A DNA stretch of 44,912 nt from Spirogloea muscicola (GCA_009602725.1 WELB01000115.1:79034-123945), one strand, 5' to 3'; shown: positions 28,861-41,564, counted from the first letter of the stretch. The notes: a model not told the origin generated them from the letters alone. A program made the numbers and translations.

Positions 28861-29626
28861 CTGCAGCTCCAAACGCCCATGTCGGGCACGCTCCTTCGGT
28901 GAATTTTGCCGGCATGCAATTCTGCAGCTTGGCAGATTTAGGATACCAAGGCTTCCAATGCACATTTCGTGCTCACCTATACCTCTTCTTAATGCTGGAA
29001 TATAAAAGCTTTCCTTCTCCAAGATACTAGTCTTAGAGATTGGTGTTCTTGCCTTTTTGCGCCATCTGGCCCAGTCAGACCTTGTCCGTTCCTTCGGCTG
29101 GCCTCTCACAGCCACTGCTGTCATTTTGACAGCGCAGTTCTTTTCTTCAGCTCATATTGGCCGACGAGCAGGCTCCATGTGACGTTGATTCCCAGTCGTT
29201 TACGCGTCCGAGGACAAAGAAGGACGTGAGCGCTCAAGGAGAGGCAAGAGCCCCTAGGTTGGGTCGCAATATGGGTGAAAGCACGGCTAATGACTAAGAA
29301 AGTTGCCTAGCTTGCTGCTTAGCTCATCTACCGATGGGTGACCCTCACACGTGTAGTAAAGATCGTGTTACTGTTTGAGCGTCACAACTTTCGCATGAGC
29401 GTTCTTCAAACGAGTTGGACCAATCAATGGCTGGTCATCCTGACAACAGGATGATGGTCGGCGCAATGACATTGCTATGACACATGTCACTCATATTTGA
29501 AGATGGATTTGCTAACTTGGACAGAGACGGAATTGACAAGCTTATTCAAGTCCTGCAGAACCGAGATGCTAGAGCTATGCCTCCTGTCCAAGAGTGTCCG
29601 CGATCCATAGCCTGACCACGAGCAAG
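28861..29626. other. Intergenic, one LINE-tail scrap
   Basis: 29045-29110 carries GCGCCATCTGGCCC, CCTTGTCC and GGCTGGCCTCTCACAGCCAC, a diverged plus-strand hairpin core. The rest appears unique, with no gene seen. Confidence 0.4.
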
Positions 29627-29695
29627 TTACAGGCTCATACATGATGTCGCGATCCGATAACTCACAACACACAGGGCGTTGGGCATCGGCTTACA
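29627..29695 (-). terminator. TGTAA polyadenylation-type signals for ABCB28 gene
   Basis: TTACA (TGTAA on the gene strand) occurs at 29627-29631 and 29691-29695, 529-597 bases after the stop. Either would suit a chlorophyte 3' UTR of the length seen for the other genes. Confidence 0.45.
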
Positions 29696-30223
29696 TTGTC
29701 CTCAGGTGATGAAGTTGCTAAGCTTGTTCCTATGTATTTCTTGAAAGGCCAGACAGCGCACAAAGTACGGAAGTTTCAAACAGCCTCATCTCCCACCGCA
29801 CGCACCGCAGGATTTGCAGGACTGTGAGACAATAGTCCTACAGCTCCTGGCTGGCCATGCACTAGCAGCAGGTTGAAGGTGCGTCAAGGCGCTTTCCCCA
29901 CGAGTCTCCATTCGAAGTTGCTGACTCGGGAAAACTTTGGCATACATTGAAGTTCTCAATCAGTACCCTTTGAAAGTGGCGTATCTTGCTAGACTCGTGA
30001 TAACTGTGTTCAGCTGGCTCATCCTAGCTACTGCATCTTGCAAAGAAAAAGGATCTAGTTGATCAAAACCTTTAAGTCCTCTCCAAGTTGAACTTCTAAC
30101 ATCAGGTCGCCCACACCTCTATAAAACTAGCAGCCTTATGGGCCTCAAAATTGTATCTGGCGGAAGACCACCTAATGCAAAAGCTCAACCGCCTGCTAAG
30201 TTGTTGTACAAAGAGTTACGCAG

Positions 30224-33200
30224 CTACTCAAATGTCAACCGCTGGCTATGGACGAGATGGGCATAAGCCCCCTGTTTGCTAATTAATTGCGCATGCGATC
30301 CTAACTCAATGACCTCCCCATTCGAAAGGACAGCAATCTGATCGGCCGCCTGCACTGTGCTTAATCTGTGAGCGATGACAAGGGTGGTCCTCCCCTGAAA
30401 GTCCAAATGTGAACATGAATATCAGAGGTCACCATTACAAGTGACTATCTTATGTGCTCAAAATTGAATGAGTGCTACTCAAGTGGCAAACCTTGATGAT
30501 TGATGCAAGAAGCAAATGAGTGGACCTTCATGAGACGCTCCAGTGCATCTTGGACGAGTCGCTCGCTAAGGCTGTCGAGGGCGCTGGTGGCCTGCACATG
30601 CAGGCACAGCTATTAGTGTAGGCTTGGGCACAAGTCAACACATGACAAATGCATCTGAAGAGTACTTAAAGAATCCAGTCATAGTACACACTAGGCATCC
30701 GCATTGCAAGTGACCTCTTGGGTCCTACCTCATCCAGAATAAGTATCGGGGAGTTCTTCAAGAGGGCACGTGCAATGGCTACTCTCTGCCAATTCACCAA
30801 CAAAGCATGGGTCAGTGAAGCTTTTCTAGCAGGATCTGTCTGAAGCCTCTCTTAGCTGGCAACAAAAATTCGAGCAATAGCAGCATACTCACAAGTCAAC
30901 AGCCTGGTCAAGGCGAAGAGCTCAGAAGTACCTGCCGCTGACCGCCACTCAGCAGGCTCCCTCGCTCCCCCACTAGTGTGTCATAACTCTTCACAAGCAA
31001 ACATGCACATGCCGAACATCTGTCACAAAGTTGCCGAATCCCAAGAGGATGCTTAGAGCTTTCTATGCTCAAGGATATTTGCTCTGGCAGCTGTGCGACA
31101 GCAGTCACCGTTGTCACATGACTGACAAGGGTAAGTCTCTTAAATATGTACCTGGGGCAACCTCTCAACAAAATCGTGAGCATTGGCAGCCTTGGCAGCA
31201 GCGACTACATCTTCGTGCGAGACTTCGTCATTAGGCAAGCCATACGCTATGTTGTCTTTCACAGACATGGCAAAGAGCACCGGCTCCTGCATTTGGGCAC
31301 GACATTCCAGAAGTTATCAGCCAAGTGGGAATAGCTCGTTGAAATATACAAGTTCCTGCAACTAGGTTGCTAAGTCTATGACATGGTGTCTGGCAATGCA
31401 AGATAGGCAAAGGAAGGTGGCACACCTGGTTGACAAGCGAGACGGCTTTGGCCCACTCACTCTTGTCGAAGCTTCGGACGTCCCAGTTGGCCAGTGCAAT
31501 CCTACCTTCTACGGGCTGCAATAGCAGCTACCCAAAGTCACACAGACGGCTCCAACAAATAGATTCATGTACGGTGCAGAATCTCAGTTGCACATTATGG
31601 TAGCAATGTCCTGTATGTCATTGACAATGCACCTACCTCGTAAAAGCGGGACAGGAGCTGCACCACAGTGCTCTTGCCAGCCCCACTGGACCCCACCAGC
31701 GCCGTCACTGATCCAGCTTTTAACGTCAAATTGATGCCCTTAAGCACATAGGCATCCGGCCTCAAAGGGTACGCAAAATACACTCCTGCAACACTCGCAA
31801 CAGAGGTTAGTCAACAAGACAAAGTATTTCTGAAAACAGAATCTCAGCAATTGAGGGTGCCACTTGAGAAAGATGGAACCATAGTGGTCCTTACAATGGA
31901 CTTAAGAGTCTGCTCACCCTCAAGTGTGACGTCGCCAGTCCATGCAAGCTCGCAGACACTGCCCCCCTGCAGGCCCTTCTGGCTCCCAGCCAACTCCAAA
32001 GTTCTGTCTGATGAGGTTGGCTGACGCGTGGGCGGCTTGATGTCCTTGCAGCTCTCCAGCTCGCCCATGGCCTCTCTCGCCAGGCCGATTGCCAAGGAGT
32101 CGTCAAACTCAGCTGAGCCGGCAACGTTGTTGACTCGCCCAACTGCCGAAAGAACGCTCCGCAGGTCCGCGAGCGTGTTCACCAGCCCTTGCACCTGCCA
32201 CGCCTCCCCTCATCTTTGAGATTTTGACTGCCATGACCTGATTCATATCTTTGAAAACTGTCTCTAGTGCACTATGGATTGCTAAGCAACACAAAGAAGA
32301 GGACATTCCCATGGGTACATCAAGTGCAGGAAGACTGATGTCAGGCCTGAGGTGATAAGACCCATCACGTAAGCGATGAGATGGTCACAGCAATGAGCGT
32401 ACAGCGAATGTTAATGTGAATGTGTAGCCGATGAAGGACACCATGGTCCCAATAGGAAGCTCACCCTGCCAACAGGAGGACAAGAACCAGAAAAAGGGAG
32501 GAGGCTATGTCATCATAACTGCAGCTGATCATACATACACACGCCTGACAGGAGAAGGTAAAAAGACTGACAAAGGAGCCGCAATTACTCTCCAGTTTTC
32601 TGTTTCATCAGAAGACAAGCCCACAAGGAGAGCAGAAAGTGGGTAATACACAGGAGGCATACCGCCTTGACTTTTGAGCCACCGAGGTAGTACACCACAA
32701 GAAGGGACACATAGACGGCAATACGCGTCCAGCTCTCGTTGGCAGAACGCAGCCAGCTCAACATCGTCCCGCTCTGGCGGTATGCCTCGACCTGAGAACC
32801 AAACATGCTGTACTGACGCATCTCGCCACCGAATGACCGCACCTGCAAAGGGATCAAGGGGCTCAGATGGTGGACATGCTCTGGGCTGCAAGTAGAAACA
32901 ACAACTTACCCTAACCATAACCCTAAACCCTGACACCTAAACCCGAACACCTTGATGACAGACACATTGTATGAGCCTTCGTACCAATGACAGTCAAGAT
33001 CATGCACCGGCTCTTGGCAGCAAAAACATACAGTGCGGATTGCGCCAAATGTTTCATTCGCGCATTCGGAGATCCGAGCCTGTGCTGCGGCATGCGCCTT
33101 GAAGACGGGGGCAGTCGTGCGCTTATACACGGCTGCACCCAAGTACAGTCCACAAAGCTAGGCAGCATCATGTTCGATGCTACTCTCACCCCAACGCTTG

Positions 33201-35596
33201 GATTGCTCACACCATGCTGCGCGTTGTACCTAAACCTTACATACACAGTAGCTCAAGGTGCTCATTGTCGTCCCAAGGGCACAAATGAAGCATCTCACAG
33301 TTGTGAATCTATCTGACAAAAGGAGGTGTGTTCTCCTTGCAAGAGGCAGCAACATACCGACTCCAACTGACACTCCAAGTATGAGGAGGCCGAGAATAGG
33401 AGCAAGCTCTCTGGACAACGTGAAGAGGATAGCCAGGGTGCCCAGCACCTGGTTTGCATTCCATATCATGTACGAAGGGCGTTAGAAGGAGACGAAATTG
33501 CAGTAATCTCAGCCTTGGAGGTCAATAAGCCAAGTAACAACAGGCTGCTTGAGATTGTGATGCAAAGGATCTATGCTTGTTTCACATTAGCCTAAGCTGA
33601 TCCCTCACGCGTGTCCTTCAGCTGAGTCACAGCTGTGGTTGCTGGCCTTGACATATAACAGATTCTAGAGAGCATGTGCTTGACTTAAAATAATTTCGTT
33701 TGGTCGAGTTCCTGACAGATAACACAGGCCTTCATTAAGGTGACGGGCACTAGACTTGACCACCCATCTTGCAGATGAATCAGGTTAACCACTGTACCTC
33801 TGACAGAGCGCGAAAGCCACGATCTCGTGACACGTTTTCGCTGACAATCTTCTCTATGTATCCAAGCTCCGTAGACAGCAGTGCCTGCAGCTCACCGACC
33901 TGGTTCAAACCCACTGAGGATCGTCAGACGAATCTACAAGCTGAGTCAAGATCAAGCAGCCCATAGAGTCAAGCAGCGCCAATCATCAAGCTTGACACCT
34001 GAATGCAGGAGACCAAACCTGAATAAGCGTGACAACTGTAAGCTGAATGCTATATCAAACACAGCAACAAACAAGGCCTCTTCGACCCGCACATAAGGAC
34101 AAAAGAAGGGACTGATAATGCTCAAGGCAGAAAATCCCACCACCCATATGCAAGAGGTCTATCTGTAGAAATTGCAAACAAGCGAGCGCGAGGAGGGAGA
34201 GTGGAAGGGGAAGAGGGGGCTGGNGGAGGGGGAGGGAGAGGGGGGGGGAGGCGAGACGGGTACTGAAAGGGCCTGTGTAACTATCTGCCAAGCCATGCCC
34301 ACCTTGTGCTTATCGTAGAACTCCACCTGTTATTACACAGTCAATAACGTGCCAACATCAGTTGTCAAATTGTCTGATGACGTGCTATCTATGTTGAGCT
34401 GCTTCCCATTTATCCAAACCATTCTGTGAGGATTGATACCAACCAGATGCTACGGAGTGTGCAAAGAAGAGGCGAGACCAAGGAGAAGAAGGCTTACCTT
34501 CTGCACAAGCAAGCGCTGGAACACAGCAGTGCGAAGCTTGGCCATTACTGCCTCCCAGGTGGTACACATGGACGTGACGTACGCAACAGTGAAGATGGGC
34601 TCCATGACGTACACGATGGCGAGCGAGCCCAACAAGCGACTCAGGTTGCCCTGCCGCTTGCCAATGAGCGTCTCAAAGAACTGCCCTGCCGGAAAGGGCA
34701 AGCAGGATATGATAAGATAAAGGTTAATGTCATCCACTTAATGTCATCCACTTTAACACATTAGCGCGTATGCCAGGAGAATGGCCGATTGCCATGAGGG
34801 GGCAGCAAGATAGCAACAACAGCAACATAATTCTTTCACTATTCCACTAGAAAATGCAAGCTGACACTGCAGCCTGCAAGAAGCTGCCTCCGCTGTGGCC
34901 TTCTCACCAGAGAACTGAGGCATGACCAGAGTGCAGGAGGTGCCGCCGACAAGCGCGGCGATGGCGACCAGGATGCGTAGCCGCTGCGTGACCACAATCG
35001 CCATGATGCTACCCCACGTGAGCACTGCCACGCTGCGCGCCTGCCGTGCAGCCTCCCGCGCCTGTGGGGACGCCCTAAGTGGCTCTTTCTGCAAAGAGCG
35101 TGAATAAAAGGGCGTGTTAAGTCCTGAATTTGGGGGATGTGTTCAATCGGCATTCCTACAACAACACACTGACCTCCATGATTTAGCATGATGGAGATCA
35201 AGAACAATAAAATAACAACATAGGCAAAAGACAGCGAGCAGACGACAAGAACAGCGACGCCGTAGAGCCGCCATAGGTGTTGCTCACCAAGGGGGTGATG
35301 GGGTCCTGCGCCGGCTCGATGCTGTCGTCGCCTCGGTCGGCATCCCGCTGCAGCGTTGCCGGAGGGGCGATGTACGCGGCCCTCGGCGGGCCGACTGCGC
35401 GGCCGCCAGTTTGTCGGCGAGACCGGAGCTCCCCAGCTCCTGCTGCCCGCTTGGCCTTCTGCAGCTGCCTCGGCCAGACGAGCGCCAGGCGGCCAGGCCG
35501 AGACAGACTCGCGGTAGCTGCTGCCGTCCTTGGCGGAGCCGGGGCGTGGCAAGCCCATGTCAGCGGCATGGCTGCCGCCAGCGCAGGGACTGCCAT
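30224..35596 (-). CDS. ABCB28: ABC transporter B family member 28-like, probably plastid
   Basis: A half-size ABC exporter (TMD then NBD), closest by motif text to plant ABCB28; substrate unknown. Exons: 35288-35596, 34908-35088, 34498-34685, 34303-34326, 33798-33899, 33358-33448, 33032-33132, 32663-32842, 32403-32465, 31918-32194, 31637-31785, 31426-31515, 31152-31286, 30932-30988, 30729-30785, 30526-30591, 30224-30394. That is 2241 nt, 746 aa, all introns GT-AG. The Ala/Arg-rich start suggests a plastid transit peptide (inference). Membrane part about 120-415. Walker [10 protein letters not shown] is at 537-545, Q-loop Gln 585, signature LSGGQRQ 643-649, Walker B ILILDE 663-668 and H-loop His 699. 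FAYPLRPD (509-516) and FDKSEWAK are typical of this subfamily. Exon 4 is only 24 nt. No break is seen. Telomere-like repeats lie in the 5' leader and intron 7. Confidence 0.95.
32907..32951. repeat. Degenerate telomere-like repeat in ABCB28 intron 7
   Basis: TTACCCTAACCATAACCCTA, then AACCCTGACACCTAAACCC on the plus strand (split here for length): five or six imperfect CCCTAA/CCCTAAA units in an intron of 189 bp. The unit length of seven fits the plant/algal TTTAGGG telomere type. It is probably an interstitial telomeric sequence. Confidence 0.65.
34224..34224. other. Ambiguous base (N) in a G-rich run, ABCB28 intron 4
   Basis: The surrounding 34190-34260 is a GAGGGGG-rich low-complexity stretch with one N. 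It lies between exons 4 and 5 and does not affect the reading frame. Confidence 0.6.
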
Positions 35597-35607
35597 GGCT
35601 GCGGTTT

Positions 35608-35633
35608 GGGTTTAGGTTTTAGGTTTAGGTTTA
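35608..35633 (-). promoter_or_regulatory. Telo-box-like repeat in ABCB28 5' leader
   Basis: On the plus strand GGGTTTAGGTTTTAGGTTTA, then GGTTTA; on the gene strand AAACCTAAAACCTAAACCC, 12 bases upstream of the ATG. It resembles the plant telo-box AAACCCTAA found near starts of highly expressed genes, here with CCTAA(A)A units. It could be regulatory or a repaired telomere scrap. Confidence 0.5.
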
Positions 35634-35639
35634 ACAGTG

Positions 35640-36058
35640 GTTCAGACTAAGCTGGCCCGTCAATGGCCGCCGCCGCATCTTCCGGGCATCCTCTCGGCTC
35701 GGAGGAGCGGCGCCGAGCGCGCGCTTCCGGCAAGGCGGGCATGCGGGCCGGGGCTCTTGGGCGATGGTCAGAAACTCGTAGCAGAAAGACTCGTAGCTCA
35801 GCTCTGACGAGAGAGAGGGGCGGCTGGAGCTGCGAGGGAGGCGGGCTGCCGCAGCTGTGTCGCAAGGAGGAGATGGTTGAGATATGGGAGATGAGGACGT
35901 GAGTGGCCAAGTACACAGGCCATTACAAGAAATGTGAAGGAATTATACTAATTAGATGGAAGAGATGGAGGGAGGTGGGGACGTGGGCGATGGAGGTGGG
36001 CGGTGCTGGCAGCTGGGCTCCGCCAGCCCTCACACCTACTAAGCTTGAAATGAAAGTG
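35640..36058. other. No gene recognised; possible promoter of ABCB28
   Basis: GC-rich sequence directly upstream of ABCB28. A frame at 35663-35902 (plus) looks compositional. AGTGGCCAAGTACACAGGCC at 35902-35921 hints at an old tail-A scrap on the minus strand. Nothing else is supported. Confidence 0.4.
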
Positions 36059-36065
36059 CTACTGC

Positions 36066-36210
36066 GGCTGCTTAGCAGGGGTTACTGAGTGTCTCGTAGC
36101 AGCTTTGTTCCTGTTACTTAGCGCTTCCCCTGGCCCCCTTCTCGTACTCTGTTCATTCTTTTTCGGGCTGGTTGTTCCAGCCCCTATTCTCAATGGGCGA
36201 GCACTTTCTT
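36066..36210 (+). mobile_element. 145-bp 5'-truncated LINE tail B with 7-bp TSD
   Basis: Flanked by CTACTGC at 36059-36065 and 36211-36217. The insert starts in the last codons of the LINE ORF (GGCTGCTTAGCAGGGGTTAC, then TGA), continues with TTAGCGCTTCCCCTGGCCCC and TGTTCATTCTTTTTCGGGCT, the hairpin half, and ends CAATGGGCGAGCACTTTCTT. There is no poly(A). This fixes the 3' terminus of tail B. Confidence 0.7.
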
Positions 36211-36217
36211 CTACTGC

Positions 36218-36640
36218 TAAGAGCGCCCTGTTGTGTGCTTGGCCATTTGGCCTTCGTTTGTTTCAGATACACGAAATTCTCTGTTTGCCTAGCTTGTTGC
36301 TCCGTCCTGAGCACCTTCTTTGTGCACCTGGCTGCCTTTTACAGCCGCAATACATCAAAAAATCATATATCCACAACACATTTTTATATATCTGTTTCCT
36401 TCCTTTCTGCACCTCGGCCACCGCCGGCACTGCGCTCGGCGCCAAAGCCAGCCCGAGCTCGCCTGCTGTGCAGCGGCCAGACCTCGTCTCAAGCAACAGC
36501 CCGAGCATGCGCCGGGGCGAAGGCCGCTGCTGATATCAAAGCGCGGCTGCGAAAGCCAGCCGAGTGCACACGGACAGAATGTGTTGGGATAGAGTCACAT
36601 CAAGCACGGGGAGCCGCCCTCCCTGTTTAAGCCAGTGACT
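36218..36640. repeat. Tail A scrap and unassigned sequence
   Basis: 36235-36285 is tail A, plus orientation (GTGCTTGGCCATTTGGCCTT, then CGTTTGTTTCAGATACACGA). From 36300 to 36640 I see no gene; overlapping frames there are compositional. Confidence 0.5.
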
Positions 36641-36644
36641 TAAG

Positions 36645-36790
36645 AAAGCGCGGCCAGATTGACTGGTGGCTGGGAAAGGCCAGCCCAAAAGAATGGACAA
36701 GGTCTGAGGGAGCTTGAGTGCGAACGACTAAGACTAAGACATCAAGTGACTTGGGAGAGGCCGCCCAAAAGGAATAAACAAGGATTGGAT
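36645..36790 (-). repeat. Hairpin repeat arm and LINE end scrap
   Basis: 36645-36690 is the same arm as 3549-3596 (AAGCGCGGCCAGATTGACTG, then GTGGCTGGGAAAGGCCAGCC). The following AAAGAATGGACAAGGTCTGA, GGGAGC, GAGTGCGAACGACTAAGAC block also matches 3592-3640, so about 100 bp are shared with that locus. Confidence 0.6.
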
Positions 36791-37673
36791 AGATTGGACA
36801 AATTGGACAACCCAAAGGCCACTCAGTACCGCCGTGTCAGCAACTGGGAGTCGGCTAAGTGGTAGGCAAATGAATGCCGCTGCGAGAGCTCGAGGCTGCT
36901 GCAAGGGCACGACCAGCACGGCAGGTGCAAGGCAAGAGATTGGAGCCGCTGGAGCGACATCGGAAGACGCCTATCGTGGTGACAACCAGTGCCTACTAAT
37001 CACCAGCTGGTCAATTGCAGCAAACCTCTTAGCGGCCAGGTCATCTTTCAAACCGTCACGGTGTTCCGGCCAGTCGGGCGAGAGGTAGGCGCCATCGATA
37101 TTAGAGCTTCGAGCATATGTAGGACGCCTGGACATTACTGAAAGCTTTGAAGTGTAGCCACCTACTAAAACCTGTAGTGGGAACGAGCACCAAAACTAGA
37201 AGCTGAGGAGATTTAGGTCACACAGCTACTGCAGAGCCAAGCTATGCTTGCAGTCTTCACAAAGCTGGGGTTGCCGTCATCACTGCAGACCTAGAGCTAA
37301 GGCAGCCACACGTGTGCTGGAAATCACAAACTGCAAAGGGATATGTTGTTCACATTATTAATGGTCAAAATATACTTCGAGACCTAAATGATGCAATCAA
37401 GGCTAATGTCTTCGTATGTAGGAGACGAATGTAGGAGAAGAGCAGTACAAGGTGCAGCTACATGACGACAGGGCCCAGACCAAGAAGCTTGCAGAAGGCA
37501 ATTAAGGGTCATGAATTTAGATTTCACAAACGGTTGAGATGAATGCAACCCAAAGGATGTAAAGAACACGCATGCATATGTGCAGTCTTAGCACATATGG
37601 ATACGTGTAGACCAGCAGAAGGCAGATTTCCAGCAGGATGCATCTTGGTCTAATATGCTTTTGTTCTCCTCCA
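36791..37673. other. No gene recognised
   Basis: Unique-looking intergenic sequence; small frames at 36834-37088 (plus) and 37384-37569 (minus) carry no motif. Confidence 0.4.
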
Positions 37674-37678
37674 TTACA
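37674..37678 (-). terminator. TGTAA polyadenylation-type signal for membrane-protein gene
   Basis: TTACA on the plus strand, 564 bases after the stop at 38242. The spacing agrees with the other two genes. Confidence 0.45.
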
Positions 37679-38241
37679 GGCACTACCCTGCCCAGGTTGG
37701 AGGCAGTAGGGCCTCTTGGTGTGTCAGCTACGAGCAGGCTATACAGCTTAGGAAGCTGTACAGGCCAGGCTGTTTGATGTTCATAACTTAGAAGAGTTCC
37801 TACTCTGTCTGCTCGTGATGCTGCTCCTGTCTGTCACGTTCAGCAGACTCCGCTTCTCGTCTCCTCCACTCTGAGTCCTTAACTAGACGTTTCCCTTTGT
37901 CCGAAGGACCAGCAGACCGCCCTCTTTCTAGCGTATCAGACGCAAATACGCTCACAGCAGCACACAAATTTCAACCTCACTCAGAGATCAGCCACCCGTC
38001 CTTTTAGCCTTGGGATAGGAATGGGCAAGGTGAAGGGCATCATCACGCAATAGCACGCACAATGTGTACTTCACAACAGTTTGAACCAAATGAAGGCCTT
38101 CTTTGGTCTTGGGCTCAATCTGAGGGGGCGCTTAGTCTTCCTGTACAGGTCTGCTGCAGTAGCAAATAATCATGCTAACTTTATGGGTTATCTATACAAC
38201 AAGTGCTCAAGAAGCAACCTGGCGGCACCAGGTGCACGCTT

Positions 38242-41200
38242 TCACTGAATGTCGGACCGCGTGGTGAAGGAGATGAGGATCAGGAAGGTGGAGGCGAGGC
38301 TGACGGTGATGCTGAGGAGGTAGAGCGCCCAGCTTGCTGCGGCAAGCAGCGAAGGCACGAGGCCTTGGCACACTTTGGCCAGGACGACGATCTCGCTGGC
38401 CGCAAGCTGCTGATGAGGTGATGCCAGTGGCGGCCTTGGGATTGCAAAGCCAAGGTCAAGCAGGCGCGGGAAGAGCAGCACAGCGTGCGTTGCCACAAAA
38501 GAGGACGCTGCGAAGCCCAGGCGGACAGCCAGAGCGAGGATAGTGGCCGCCGAGAACACTGCTGCCAGCACGCCGAGCTGCAACACCAGCTGCACCACAG
38601 AAGTAGGCGACCAGTCGATCAGTTGAGAATGAGTCTCAGACTTGCGAACGCCTGAGCATTATTTGGGTAACACGCCAGGGCATCAAGTACAAGCCTTATG
38701 CACTATCAGAGTCACAAGTACTGTTTTCCCACAAATATGTTGATTCTACGAGTTGCACATATGAGGATTGACAAAGTCTGATTTACAGCAACACTGGCAC
38801 ATACCTTATCCCAGCGCCGCCCATTGCGCAGCCGCATGGAGGGCAGGGCATCAAGCGTGGCCTTGTCCTGGGGCAGCGCAAGCAGGCGCAGTGGCGTCTC
38901 GCCATCTTTCTCGTTCTCCTCCTCATGGGCAGTGGGAAAGGTGCTGACGAGCTTTGCAGCAGCAGCCGCCAGCGCGGCGGCCAGCAGGATGGCATAAACG
39001 TCCTGAAAATTGCAGCAAGAAGCCATTGTCAGGGGCACCATGGACACAGTGCATCTTGATGGCCAAGAAATGACATGTCTGCTTATGTTGTGCAGTGACT
39101 GCCTCCACTTGGGTCAATTCTACACAACAAAAGGTGTCAGGTGTCAATGAATACATGATCCAGACAGATAACAGAACAAGCTTAACTATCAAAATAGGTG
39201 TAGACATAAGAGGTGTAGATGCTGCTTTGTGCAAGTCTTTTGACAGTAGATAGACTGTGACCTATGGGAAACTTGACTATCATTCAGAAGCGAGCATTGG
39301 CCGATTCAGCCGTAACAAGCAGGAGCTTTTGTGAACCTGTCCTGATACATTTGTGATTGATTGAGGGCCTTCAAGAGCTTCAAAGTATGATCTGCAGCTG
39401 AGGCACTCTGCATACCTTGGCCAGCGCAGCTGCCTCGCTCATGGTGACCATCAGCGCAGCCAATCCGCCGCAGAGGCTGCTGACCGCCAGCAGGCGGCGG
39501 CCACCCGGGGCAGCGCCGCCGCCTTCCCTGTCACCGGCCATGTAGAGCGAGAGGCAGATGGCCACGACGGCGCGGCCCGCCGCCGTCAGGCCGCCACGCA
39601 GGCCAGCCAGGCCGGCCGCCGGCTTGGCCACCACGAGCGCCAAGCTGGGCCCCCACTGACGACCTCGAGAGCTGCCATCGTCGTCATCGTCATCGTCGTC
39701 GAGGTCTGGCTCGCACTCGACGTACGCCGAGAGGAGCGCGACAGCCGGCCCGACGGCGGCGGCGGGCTGCTGATAGCTCGCCAGGCTCAGCGTGGCAGCG
39801 CCATGCTCCGGCGCCACGGCGCCGCCGCCGCCCACGTCGGCTTCGAAGGCCTCAGCATCGCCAGGCTCGCTCTGGAGCTCCTCGACGCGCCAGTATGGGA
39901 AGAGGCCCTCCTGCGCCGCCCACTCCCTCAGCGACAGCTGGTGCGGCAGCGTGACGGCCACTTGCGCCGCGCCCATCTGTGCCTCGGCGAGCGACACCGC
40001 ATTGTCCCAGAGGAGCGCCCTGAATGGCAATGGCGGCGGCGGCGGCGACGGCGACAGGGTCGAGCGGCCGTAGCCGGCGGCCGCGGCGTCCACATTCACG
40101 ACCGCGCTGCCGCAGGCCGTCCACCCATCAACGTCGCAAAATTCGCCATCGGCGCCATCCGAGCTTGTCGACGGGTTTGCGGCGCTGCCCTCGGCGCCGC
40201 CGCCGCCGTCGGCGATGACTTTGCCGACGTAGCTGCGCCCTCCCTCCTCCTCGGCGCCGCCCAGCGGCATGCCCACGACCTCAAAGGGGTCCTCGCCGAG
40301 CAGGCGCAGCACTGAGCCGCTGGCGCCCCACTGCGCTTCGCAGTGCTGCAGGGCGAGCTCGACAGTCATGGCGCAGCGGGCGAGGCGCCCGACCGGCGCG
40401 GCCTCGTCCTCTTCCGAGATGATGTGCAGGAGCGTGCCGGCGCCATGCTGCCGCGCCAGCTCGACTCCCATGGGCGCCGCCATGTCGCCATTGTAAGAGT
40501 GCTGCGGCAGGAGCAGCGCGAGGGCGCGGACGCCCTCCAGCTCCTCCTCCGACAGCGCGCCCGGCTCGTTGTCGTCGGCGGCATTGCCATCGGAGTTGAG
40601 CAGCTCTGCTTCGACGTCGTGGGCGTCCAGCCAGCGGATGTTGTGATCTGCGAGCCGCGCCTGGAGCTCTGCAGCCACCAAGATGCTCAATCAGTCCCTG
40701 AGTGCGGTCAAGCTTGATTCGTCAGCTTCATCCACAGTCAAGCCTGTATATACAGGCTTGATTGTCGTGTAACGTATAGGATATACAAATATTGACTATC
40801 TACATGTAACAAATCTCTGTTCTGCATGTTAAAGTCGCCGCCTCAGCTCAGCTGTAGCTCGAAATGCAAGGATCCCTGCCGAGCAATTACTGACTGGGGT
40901 TAAGCTGCGCCTTGATCGACGCCTCGGCACGCTCCAGAGCCTTCTTGGTCAAGAGCCGCTGGATGTCCTCCATGGCTGCCACAGAAGTGGAGCAGCCGTC
41001 AGCCGTCAGCCGTCAGCCGTCAGCCCTTGGCGCCCTAACTGCGGCAGTTAGCGACTAATGGCCAAGAATCGGTGGTCAATTTTGCAGTTAAGACCTGCCA
41101 AGCGGTCGAGCGCCTCGTCGGCCATCTCGCGGTCCATGGGCCAGTCGACGATGCTGCCGTCGCCGCCGCCGCCAACGCCGCCGCCGCCCCGAGCGGCGGC

Positions 41201-41564
41201 GGCGCTGCCGCGGACCTCGCTGGCGACGACCTGCGCGCGCTGCAGCCGGGCCTGCGCCGCCTGCAGCCGCGCCACCGCGAGCTCGTACTGCCGCTCCGCC
41301 TCTTCCATAGCCTCCAGCTCTGCGGCGCCTCCGCCGCCGCAGTCGCCGCCGCCGCATTTTCCGCCGCCACTTCTGCCGTCCGCGCCGCCGTCGGCCTGCT
41401 TCCCTCCCCCGCCATGGCAACGGGCTGCAAAGGCGGCCCTCCGAAACGCCACTCTCCGGCCGCCGACAGCCGCCTGCCGCCCGCCGCAGGCAAGCCAGCA
41501 GCTCCCGCCGCCGACGCCGCCGCCACCGCCGCCACCGTCGCGCGGAGCCGCCATCGCCGCACCT

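Noticed and set aside
28196-28963. 255-codon minus-strand frame, Pro/Ala-rich
   Set aside because: It crosses an N and GGC/GCC triplet runs and has low-complexity composition with no domain; the helical start at 28449 is only weakly better.
39803-40315. 170-codon plus-strand open frame opposite the membrane-protein gene
   Set aside because: It lies wholly antisense to the long GC-rich exon 39416-40668, whose frame fits splice sites at both ends; Arg/Ala/His-rich text without motif is expected from the complementary strand.
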